Positions 1 through 4,913 of a stretch of DNA of 16,553 nucleotides are shown here, one piece after another. The first letter of the stretch is position 1; the number at the start of each line of letters is the position of its first letter. The translations under genes and the position numbers were made by a program. The notes under the pieces were generated by a model. The model was not told where the DNA came from and searched no databases. It saw nothing but the letters and a program-made list of their open reading frames with translations. This DNA comes from an uncultured Selenomonadales bacterium. GTDB taxonomy: Bacteria; Bacillota; Negativicutes; Selenomonadales; Selenomonadaceae. The stretch covers positions 1 through 16,553 of the forward strand of contig CAMVIO010000017.1 of assembly GCA_947167555.1 (NCBI GenBank), read 5' to 3'.

Positions 1-3
1 CAT
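1..3 (-). CDS. Start codon of a leftward gene running off the window
   Basis: On the minus strand an ATG lies exactly at the window edge. It is preceded by AGGAG at positions 10-6, only two bases from the start, which is closer than usual. It lies 26 bp after the stop of the relaxase gene and on the same strand, so it would be the next gene of the mobilization operon. Nothing of the product can be read. If real, it is a candidate for the missing C-terminal part or partner of the short relaxase upstream. Confidence 0.3.
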
Positions 4-13
4 TTCTCCTACA

Positions 14-25
14 TATATCCATCCT
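14..25. repeat. 12-bp direct repeat, copy 1 (TATATCCATCCT)
   Basis: The sequence TATATCCATCCT occurs here and again at 1119-1130, flanking the mobC-relaxase pair. CCTACATA also occurs near both copies (8-15 and 1084-1091). Copy 1 continues as CATCCTGC, which fits the core of MOBP-type nic sites (YATCCTG followed by Y). Copy 2 reads CATCCTAC and does not fit fully. A role in transfer origin function is conjecture; the repetition itself is plain in the sequence. Confidence 0.35.
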
Positions 26-29
26 GCAT

Positions 30-545
30 TCATTCGACCGCAATCATCGCCGCTAAAGGAGGAAACCCAGATCGTTGAAGCACGTTGCTAACGTTTTCCA
101 TTATCCCATAGAAACAAGGCTTTGACAAGTGCAACCGCTTCCCTGTCAACCAGTCGATATTGTTGACGATGATGTGCGCGTGAAGGTTGTCCGTGTTGGT
201 ATGTACGCAACTGATTGTCTGGTAATGCCCTTCACTGTATGATGACAGGAACCGATTGATTTCCTGCACGCACCGCAGAAAATCCTGTACACGGTAGGAT
301 TCCCCGCAGGGCAGGGAAACGACGTACTCGAAAAAATGCTTCCCTGCTAAAGTGTTGTTGCAAGGCGACAAATGGCTTTGCTTCACTAGCATCATTTCCT
401 CCCACGGGTGTCTGCACGACACAAACGTGCTGCATGTCAGACATACATCGGTAGCCACAGGATTTCGTATGTAATTTAAGCGTTCATAGAGCTTGTTGCT
501 ATCGGCATCCGCATGAGGAATAACCTTAAAAATTGAGCAAGCCAT
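30..545 (-). CDS. Short relaxase (MobA/VirD2-type catalytic domain only)
   Basis: A relaxase nicks one DNA strand at the transfer origin, stays bound to the 5' end through a tyrosine and starts strand transfer during conjugation or mobilization. The 171-residue product keeps the N-terminal signature: a tyrosine near the start (Y25 in LNYIRNP, or Y20) as candidate nucleophile, and the metal-binding triad in HTNTDNLHAHIIVN (H115, H122, H124). Relaxases of this family usually run 300-500 residues or more; this one stops shortly after the histidine motif, so a C-terminal helicase, primase or coupling region is absent. The ATG is 2 bp after the stop of the MobC-like gene, and its ribosome binding site (AAAGGGG) lies inside that gene's last codons, indicating translational coupling. 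Family assignment is firm. Whether it is complete or needs the next gene is open. Confidence 0.85.
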   Translation of the reverse strand: MACSIFKVIPHADADSNKLYERLNYIRNPVATDVCLTCSTFVSCRHPWEEMMLVKQSHLSPCNNTLAGKHFFEYVVSLPCGESYRVQDFLRCVQEINRFLSSYSEGHYQTISCVHTNTDNLHAHIIVNNIDWLTGKRLHLSKPCFYGIMENVSNVLQRSGFPPLAAMIAVE

Positions 546-547
546 AG

Positions 548-994
548 TTACAGCCCCTTTCTAATATTGGCTGTTGCAAGGCATTGATGCAGGGCTTCTT
601 CTGTGGTACGTTCTTTTTCCTTGTAGCAGTCCATCAGCCCATCCAAGACGGAGAACATTCTTTCCCTCTGTACTATTATCGTCTCTTGAATGGCAGGGCT
701 ATGGAAAAGCTCGTTTGCTTGCCGTAGCAGTGCATTATTATCCTCAACTGCATTTTGAAGCGACTGCACTCGCTCTGCCATGTCGTTGTGATAATTGAGC
801 ATATCCTCATGGAGCATGGCAACTTGTCGGACAATTTCTTTGCCGTTGCTCATTGGATTTACCGCGCCGTTATGGATGATTTGTCTCATAAATTCGCTGA
901 TTGTCATTCCTGATGCTGCCACCTTGCTGTCCAGAATAGCTTTTGTGTCTTTGTCTACGCGAAAACGAACTGTTTGATTTTTCGTCGATTTCAT
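548..994 (-). CDS. MobC-like relaxosome accessory protein, ribbon-helix-helix
   Basis: This 148-residue protein probably binds the transfer origin and helps the relaxase reach the nic site. Residues 5-43 form a ribbon-helix-helix DNA-binding domain: a basic beta strand (QTVRFRVDKDT), then two helices ending in ISEFMRQIIHNG. The rest is helical and charged with coiled-coil potential (about 50-145), as in MobC family accessory proteins. The start was set at the internal ATG (MKSTKNQ) because AAAAGGAG lies 9-10 bases upstream. A 13-residue longer reading exists but lacks a comparable ribosome binding site. It is directly followed by the relaxase gene, the usual mobC-mobA order. Its promoter should lie in the AT-rich region at 995-1422. 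Confidence 0.8.
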   Translation of the reverse strand: MKSTKNQTVRFRVDKDTKAILDSKVAASGMTISEFMRQIIHNGAVNPMSNGKEIVRQVAMLHEDMLNYHNDMAERVQSLQNAVEDNNALLRQANELFHSPAIQETIIVQRERMFSVLDGLMDCYKEKERTTEEALHQCLATANIRKGL

Positions 995-1118
995 TTGAAA
1001 CGCTCCTTTTCGTCGATGTATGTATGTTGCCATATCTTTGGAATGCCAAGTATCGCGGAAATGCCGCCTGAAAAATTTGTCTTCCTACATACAGTGCCAC
1101 ATTTCTTTTCCTGATAAC

Positions 1119-1130
1119 TATATCCATCCT
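1119..1130. repeat. 12-bp direct repeat, copy 2 (TATATCCATCCT)
   Basis: This is the second exact copy of the repeat at 14-25, 1105 bp away, upstream of the MobC-like gene. Read on the minus strand both are AGGATGGATATA. The copies flank the mobilization pair. They could be binding sites for the relaxosome, remnants of a recombination event, or chance. Confidence 0.35.
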
Positions 1131-1297
1131 ACAACTGTTGCTCAGAGGCCAAGAACCGAATGGAAGCAGAACCCTGTGTGGCTTTCAATATAGTTTAGAA
1201 AAACTTTTGAACTCTGCAAATATCGTACCCTTCATATTCTTTATTTAAGTGGTATAAATGATTCGTTTCATTATACGAATGCTTCCGGTATTATCTT

Positions 1298-1327
1298 TTG
1301 CATTTATAAATTATTTTTATGTATAGA
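1298..1327 (+). promoter_or_regulatory. Possible promoter for the excisionase-like genes
   Basis: TTGCAT (1298-1303) and TATAGA (1322-1327) are 18 bp apart in AT-rich DNA, about 95 bp upstream of the first rightward HTH gene. The boxes are acceptable sigma70/sigmaA matches, but AT-rich DNA produces such pairs easily. Confidence 0.3.
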
Positions 1328-1422
1328 AACTCATCTTTTATTATTTTAATGGAACATATTTTTAATCATGAACAATTAAGGTGTGTTTATAGACGAATAA
1401 AAATTACGGGGAGGTGTCATAT

Positions 1423-1623
1423 ATGCCTGTTTATAAGGTAATTCTTACCGCCACAGAAGCTGCTGCTGCACTCGGTTACAGTACGCAGACCATTTACAAG
1501 TACATCCACGCAGGAAAGCTGCCAGCTTATCGCGAACCCGGACATCGGGCTTATCAAATCACTTGCTCTGACTTGCAAGATTTTGTATCCACATGGAAGA
1601 CCATGAAAATCCCGGCAGTCTGA
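1423..1623 (+). CDS. Small excisionase-like helix-turn-helix protein
   Basis: This 66-residue protein consists almost entirely of a MerR-type winged helix (helix_turn_helix_17 / Xis / AlpA class): LTATEAAAALGYSTQTIYKYIHAGKLPAY forms the HTH and its wing, followed by a short beta hairpin and a C-terminal helix (SDLQDFVSTWK). Proteins of this kind direct excision of integrated elements or regulate phage and plasmid genes. The start was set at ATG 1423, seven bases after GGGGAGGTG; the upstream in-frame GTG at 1414 is part of the ribosome binding site. It is followed 95 bp later by a second gene of the same family. No integrase is in the window to pair with it, so a regulatory role is equally possible. 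Confidence 0.75.
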   Translation: MPVYKVILTATEAAAALGYSTQTIYKYIHAGKLPAYREPGHRAYQITCSDLQDFVSTWKTMKIPAV

Positions 1624-1718
1624 TTTCGGCTTGCCTATGCTTTTCTAAAGATTTTTCCTACGACAAACATCAGCTATAACCTGACAACAAACATGAAGCA
1701 GATTGGAGGAAAAACAGC

Positions 1719-1916
1719 ATGGAAAATACCGAAACAGGCTTGATGACGCTCGACGAGCTTTGCGAGACTTTGATGATTGGGCGAAGCACCGCATACCAGC
1801 TTATGAAGTCCGGCGAATTGGGAGCATTTCGTATTGGGCGCATTTGGAAAATCCCCAAGGCCGGAGTGATCGACTATCTGCAAGAACGTCGGCAAGGCCA
1901 GTTTGCTCAGGCATAA
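1719..1916 (+). CDS. Excisionase-family DNA-binding protein
   Basis: This 65-residue protein fits the excisionase/helix_turn_helix_17 family closely: GLMTLDELCETLMIGRSTAYQLMKSGELGAFRIGRIWKIPKAGVIDYLQ spans nearly the whole chain, in the order HTH, RIGR-W-K wing and C-terminal helix. Family members bind attachment-site DNA as architectural factors for tyrosine recombinases or act as small regulators. GGAGG at 1705-1709 lies 9 bases before the ATG. It is the second of two tandem HTH genes, which are only distantly similar. A strong terminator follows the stop codon at once, so transcription ends here. The recombinase partner must lie outside the window. Confidence 0.82.
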   Translation: MENTETGLMTLDELCETLMIGRSTAYQLMKSGELGAFRIGRIWKIPKAGVIDYLQERRQGQFAQA

Positions 1917-1918
1917 CA

Positions 1919-1957
1919 AAACCGGGATAAGCGTTGATTGCTTATCCCGGTTTCTTT
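1919..1957. terminator. Strong, probably bidirectional intrinsic terminator
   Basis: A perfect 14-bp stem (AAACCGGGATAAGC at 1919-1932, GCTTATCCCGGTTT at 1940-1953) with a 7-base loop is followed by TTCTTTTCC. On the minus strand the hairpin is flanked by A/T bases too. It lies between two converging genes (the excisionase-like gene and the XRE regulator) and can stop both. Confidence 0.85.
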
Positions 1958-1962
1958 TCCTT

Positions 1963-2391
1963 CTATTTCAATAATTGCGTTTCTCCAAGGCTTTGAAGAA
2001 GTGCATTGGTTTCCATTATGCTCTGCCGATGATCGAGGGCGTGAAGGATTACGCTGTCCCACGGGCGGCGCACATAAAGCGGCGACAGCCCCGCCAGCCG
2101 CAGGAGATACTGCGTTTCCTCTGTTGTCAGCCCCAGCGCAAACGCAATCGCCAAGAGCTTCGGGCGCTGCGGGTTCTTCTCGCCTTTGAAGATGTGGTAC
2201 GCATAGGTGCGTTCGAGGCCCGACGCGTGGACGGCCTCTTTTTTCGTCATGCCCTTCTTTTCCAGCAGAGCCGCCAAATATTCCGGCAGCGTTTTCACTT
2301 GCAGCTCGTCCTTGTTCTCTTGCAGGAAAGCCGTTACGTCCTTCGCTTTCTTCAATTCCCCTTGCAGCTCGCCCGTGTTTTTCTCCGTCAT
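1963..2391 (-). CDS. XRE-family transcriptional regulator, divergent from the kinase
   Basis: This 142-residue protein has a charged helical N-terminus (1-33) and a central helix-turn-helix of the XRE type (about 35-100): PEYLAALLEKKGMTKKEAVHASGLERTYAYHIFKGEKNPQRPKLLAIAFALGL. The C-terminal helix pair (EETQYLLRLAGLSPLYVRRPWDSVILHAL) is typical of a Bacillota XRE subgroup found beside serine/threonine kinase genes. The start was set at MTEKNT because GGGAGGG lies 8 bases upstream; a reading nine residues longer lacks such a site. It diverges from the kinase across a short region with repeated elements, so it probably controls the kinase and itself. The stop lies just inside the shared terminator. 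Confidence 0.82.
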   Translation of the reverse strand: MTEKNTGELQGELKKAKDVTAFLQENKDELQVKTLPEYLAALLEKKGMTKKEAVHASGLERTYAYHIFKGEKNPQRPKLLAIAFALGLTTEETQYLLRLAGLSPLYVRRPWDSVILHALDHRQSIMETNALLQSLGETQLLK

Positions 2392-2408
2392 ACCGATTCC
2401 CTCCCGTC

Positions 2409-2481
2409 TGTGGTACAATATGAGCGCTTAATGAGCGCGAAGCGCGAATTTAGCGCGAATATGTGCCCTTGTGGTACAATA
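2409..2481. promoter_or_regulatory. Divergent control region with duplicated TGTGGTACAATA and GCGCGAA repeats
   Basis: TGTGGTACAATA occurs exactly twice (2409-2420 and 2470-2481), 61 bp apart. Each copy contains TGGTACAAT, a good extended -10 element on the plus strand, and a dyad (TTGT-GGT-ACAA in copy 2, TGT-GGT-ACA in copy 1). Between them lie three GCGCGAA copies (2435-2441, 2442-2448, 2453-2459) and two GAGCGC copies (2422-2427, 2433-2438). The layout suggests promoters overlapped by operator sites for the XRE regulator, but which element is promoter and which is operator cannot be settled by reading. Confidence 0.5.
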
Positions 2482-2518
2482 ATACATCATGGGAGCATCG
2501 GGAAGCAAGGTGATAAAC

Positions 2519-3892
2519 TTGGACGGACGCATACAGACCTATATGGACGAAAACTTCACCGGGCGCAGGCTTTTGAAGGAAACCGAGCGCGGCTCCGTAT
2601 GGCTTGCCTCGGACAAGGCAGGTCGCCCGGTCATCATCAAGCACATCCGAAAAACAGGGCTTCCCTATCGAAAGCTGAAAGAGCTTTCCCATCCCCTCTG
2701 GCCGGGCATCCGCTTCGTATCGGAAAGCGGGACGGATACTTGGGTGGTCGAAGAATATGTAAGCGGAAAGAATTTGAAGGATTTCAAAGAGGACGGGAAC
2801 TTCCTGACCGAAAGCGAAGTCCGTTCCATTCTCTTGCAAATGGCCGATGGCCTTTCGGTTCTTCACCACGCCGGCATCCTGCACCGGGACATCAAGCCCT
2901 CGAACCTGATCTGGCAGGGACGCCAAGTTTGGCTTGTGGATTTTGACGCGGCAAGAGAAATGCGCGAAGGCGACGAACCCGATACGCACATTCTCGGCAC
3001 CACCGGCTATGCTCCGCCGGAGCAATACGGCTTCGGACAGACGGATGCAAGAAGCGACCTCTACGCGCTGGGAAAAACGCTGGACGAACTGCTTGACCCT
3101 GCCGTACAGGGCGGCCTGCGGAACATCCTGCACCGCATGACGGCCTTTGCCCCCAAAGAACGATACTCTTCCGCCGAAGCGCTGAAGCATGCCCTGACAT
3201 TTGAACGCGCAAAACCGTGGCTCATCTGCGGGTTGCTCCTGAGCATCGTTTTGATCGGCTTCCTGTTTTATCGCGCCCCGTCGGAAACCATGCCGACGCC
3301 GCAAACGTCACAGGAGCATACGCCACAAAAAAACGAAACCAAAAAAGAAGAGCAGTCCTCCCCGGCAACCGAAATCCAAGAACCGGTGCAACAAACAGCA
3401 CAGGAGAGCGAAGCACCGGAAACAAGGCAGCCACTGACCCAAGCCCCCAAACCGCAGACAGCCATCCAAGCGACACTGCTTCTGAACGGAAATCCTTTCG
3501 ACGGCAAAACCATCACCGTGCCTTATGCGGAGTGGAAAAATTGGAAGGAAATCGGGCGTGACAACTACTACCGCCGAACCCTTGCGTTGCCGGAGGATTG
3601 GACGCTGGCGCTTCATATAGAGAACGACGGGCAAGATACCGTCCAAAACCCTCGCATGGAAGTGAAACGGAGCGGCGCCGCCCCCATAACAATCAACGCC
3701 GAATCCATCGGACAGGGAGAACAAGCGACTATTTCGCTGCCGCTATCAGGAAACACTGTCAAAAGCCAAATGATGGAGTCCATCGACGTACATCTTCGCA
3801 CGGATAATGCCATCGACCCCGCCGATGCCCACAAATACTACTGGAATCTGTATCTCTACTTGGAGCCACCACCAAGCGAACCACCCCATTGA
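2519..3892 (+). CDS. Membrane serine/threonine protein kinase with C-terminal extracellular domain
   Basis: The protein should phosphorylate proteins on Ser/Thr from the inner face of the membrane. Numbered from the upstream ATG at 2489, it shows VIIKHI with catalytic K51, HRDIKPSN (D134, K136, N139), a DFD in place of DFG (D151-D153), the activation segment with APPEQYG (175-181) and SDLYALG. The glycine-rich loop is degenerate (ETERGSV). A single transmembrane helix (about 243-261) follows, then a Pro/Thr/Glu-rich linker (262-335) and a beta-rich C-terminal domain (about 336-465) that I do not recognise; it would lie outside the cell and may sense a ligand or cell wall state. The start is uncertain: ATG 2489 has no ribosome binding site and lies about 8 bases after a TACAAT box, whereas TTG 2519 has AAGGTGA five bases upstream and begins at the conserved L-D-G-R. 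I chose the TTG. A terminator follows. Confidence 0.82.
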   Translation: MDGRIQTYMDENFTGRRLLKETERGSVWLASDKAGRPVIIKHIRKTGLPYRKLKELSHPLWPGIRFVSESGTDTWVVEEYVSGKNLKDFKEDGNFLTESEVRSILLQMADGLSVLHHAGILHRDIKPSNLIWQGRQVWLVDFDAAREMREGDEPDTHILGTTGYAPPEQYGFGQTDARSDLYALGKTLDELLDPAVQGGLRNILHRMTAFAPKERYSSAEALKHALTFERAKPWLICGLLLSIVLIGFLFYRAPSETMPTPQTSQEHTPQKNETKKEEQSSPATEIQEPVQQTAQESEAPETRQPLTQAPKPQTAIQATLLLNGNPFDGKTITVPYAEWKNWKEIGRDNYYRRTLALPEDWTLALHIENDGQDTVQNPRMEVKRSGAAPITINAESIGQGEQATISLPLSGNTVKSQMMESIDVHLRTDNAIDPADAHKYYWNLYLYLEPPPSEPPH

Positions 3893-3913
3893 TATTGCAT
3901 ACGAGCAAAACGG

Positions 3914-3945
3914 ACGCTGCCGAACGTGGCAGCGTTTTTTCTTTT
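3914..3945 (+). terminator. Intrinsic terminator after the kinase gene
   Basis: ACGCTGCC (3914-3921) and GGCAGCGT (3928-3935) form a perfect 8-bp GC-rich stem with a 6-base loop, followed by six T and then CTTTT. It lies 21 bp after the kinase stop codon. Confidence 0.9.
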
Positions 3946-4216
3946 GCAAAAAATCTGTCCCGTGTCCCGCTGGGACACCAAAAGCCGCTGTTCCACGGTT
4001 ATACTGTGGGAAAACGCGCATTTCGGGAAAAACCGCATGAATTTTGAACGCGCTGCATCCATCGCCGTACAAGGAACTTGTGCTGTCCATGCCTTCGTTT
4101 CCACATGACGTTATTTGCAGGAAAAATGCTTATATACCATAGATACGAAGCATATTATCGCCGCATGGTTTTTGCTAATACTTGACGAAGACTGGCGGAT
4201 ATTTTCAACGGTTTTG
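3946..4216. other. Intergenic region before the XRE pair, no gene seen
   Basis: After the kinase terminator about 270 bp hold no reading frame with a convincing start or protein-like composition. The region contains the GTGTCCC/GGGACAC dyad (3962-3978) and a TATACT box at 4000-4005 without a good -35 partner. It presumably serves as the control region for the module that starts at 4263. Confidence 0.45.
3962..3978. repeat. Dyad GTGTCCC-GCT-GGGACAC, copy 1
   Basis: A perfect 7-bp inverted repeat with a 3-base centre, followed by CCAAA. A closely related dyad (GTGTCC, six bases, GGACAC, then CAA) lies at 4868-4885. The two copies bracket the two small XRE regulator genes, which is why I read them as possible operator sites for one of those regulators. 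There is no T-tract, so it is not a terminator. Confidence 0.45.
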
Positions 4217-4225
4217 TGGGATAAT
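4217..4225 (+). promoter_or_regulatory. Extended -10 promoter for the XRE pair
   Basis: TGGGATAAT (TG, one base, GATAAT at 4220-4225) is an extended -10 element 37 bp upstream of the first XRE start codon. No convincing -35 lies at the right distance; a TTGACG at 4182-4187 is too far away. Confidence 0.35.
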
Positions 4226-4262
4226 ATATAGAAAGATAGACCCTCATTGGGGAGGTGGACGT

Positions 4263-4535
4263 ATGGATATAGGGCGAAAAATTTTCTTCAAACAGGTGGG
4301 CGCGAAGATCGCCTATTACAGAACATTGCGCGAGATGCCGCAGGACGAATTGGCGAAAAAAGCACATGTCAGCACCAGTACATTGAGCCGCATAGAGCGT
4401 GGAAGATACAGTGATAACCTTTCGTTGTTGCTCTTGCTGGACATTGCGGATGGATTGCAAATTGACATAGCCCTGCTGGTGTCCTTCAACGACTTGGAGC
4501 GGCAGATGTGGTGGAGAGGGATTCCGAGGAACTGA
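4263..4535 (+). CDS. Small XRE-family regulator (first of a tandem pair)
   Basis: This 90-residue protein is essentially a single XRE/Cro-CI helix-turn-helix: VGAKIAYYRTLREMPQDELAKKAHVSTSTLSRIERGRYSDNLSLLLLLDIADGL (about 12-66) plus a short C-terminal tail rich in Trp and Arg. It should bind operator DNA as a dimer. ATG 4263 follows GGGGAGGTG by six bases; longer in-frame readings lack a ribosome binding site. The next gene, 21 bp downstream, is a paralogue with matching domain edges (YYR near the N-terminus, a helix-turn-helix of the same length, a similar FNDLE/FEDAY tail), so the pair looks like an old duplication. Together they probably regulate the downstream Sel1/LRAT module. Confidence 0.82.
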   Translation: MDIGRKIFFKQVGAKIAYYRTLREMPQDELAKKAHVSTSTLSRIERGRYSDNLSLLLLLDIADGLQIDIALLVSFNDLERQMWWRGIPRN

Positions 4536-4556
4536 TAGGAAAGCGAGGTGACGGAA

Positions 4557-4856
4557 ATGGACAAGGAGCTATCCTTTGATGAGAAAAAGGTGTTGCTGGG
4601 GCACAACATACGCTACTACAGACGACTCCACAGAATCAAGACAAAGGAATTGGCGGAGACAATTGGCGTGAAAACAACAGTCATCTCAAACTTAGAGCAA
4701 GGAGCGCAAGTCATCACGTTCCAGCAGCTTTCCGCTATTGCGGATGTGATTGGCGCGGATGAGTCACTGCTGATGAACTTCGAGGATGCGTATCTCAGGG
4801 ATGAGTGGCGTACCATCACAAACGGAACGGAGAAGGTTGAGGACGAGGATTTATAA
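4557..4856 (+). CDS. Small XRE-family regulator (second of a tandem pair)
   Basis: This 99-residue single-domain XRE protein has its helix-turn-helix at about 15-68: LGHNIRYYRRLHRIKTKELAETIGVKTTVISNLEQGAQVITFQQLSAIADVIG. The C-terminal tail is acidic (EKVEDEDL). The ATG follows GAGGTG by six bases; the upstream GTG at 4548 belongs to that site. It is a paralogue of the preceding gene. Its recognition helix (KTTVISNLEQG) differs strongly from that of the neighbour (STSTLSRIERG), so the two may read different operators or compete on related ones. It ends 57 bp before the Zn-ribbon/Sel1 gene, with the second GTGTCC dyad in the gap. Confidence 0.82.
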   Translation: MDKELSFDEKKVLLGHNIRYYRRLHRIKTKELAETIGVKTTVISNLEQGAQVITFQQLSAIADVIGADESLLMNFEDAYLRDEWRTITNGTEKVEDEDL

Positions 4857-4867
4857 AAAGTTTTATT

Positions 4868-4885
4868 GTGTCCCCTGATGGACAC
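4868..4885. repeat. Dyad GTGTCC-CCTGAT-GGACAC, copy 2
   Basis: A 6-bp inverted repeat with a 6-base centre, related to the dyad at 3962-3978 (5-6 base spacer between identical GTGTCC and GGACAC arms, both followed by CAA or CCAA). It starts 11 bp after the stop of the second XRE gene and ends 28 bp before the GTG start of the next gene. It could be an operator or an mRNA hairpin ahead of the ribosome binding site. Confidence 0.45.
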
Positions 4886-4913
4886 CAATGTAGAAGTTAG
4901 AGGAGGTTTGCCT

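Larger units (their letters stand above)
995..1422. other. AT-rich divergent intergenic region, candidate oriT and promoters
   Basis: This 428-bp stretch separates the leftward mobC-relaxase pair from the rightward excisionase-like genes and holds no convincing gene. The part from about 1195 to 1405 is markedly AT-rich. It contains an inverted repeat at 1261-1280 (ATTCGT, 8-base loop, ACGAAT); its loop region gives a minus-strand TATAAT at 1275-1270. A second copy of the 12-bp repeat lies at 1119-1130. The position immediately upstream of mobC is where transfer origins of mobilizable elements usually lie, so an oriT here is plausible, but no nic sequence can be assigned with certainty. Confidence 0.4.

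Noticed and set aside
870..1127. Minus-strand frame upstream of the MobC-like gene
   Set aside because: It overlaps the ribbon-helix-helix gene in another frame and has no ribosome binding site with proper spacing or recognisable sequence features.
1975..2946. Long plus-strand reading frame of 323 codons opposite the XRE gene and into the kinase
   Set aside because: Its composition is rich in Arg, Gln and His, typical of an antisense shadow. Both the XRE gene and the kinase have clear domains in the other frames.
2450..3304. Long minus-strand frame opposite the kinase
   Set aside because: It is antisense to a kinase domain with all catalytic motifs and has no recognisable features or ribosome binding site.
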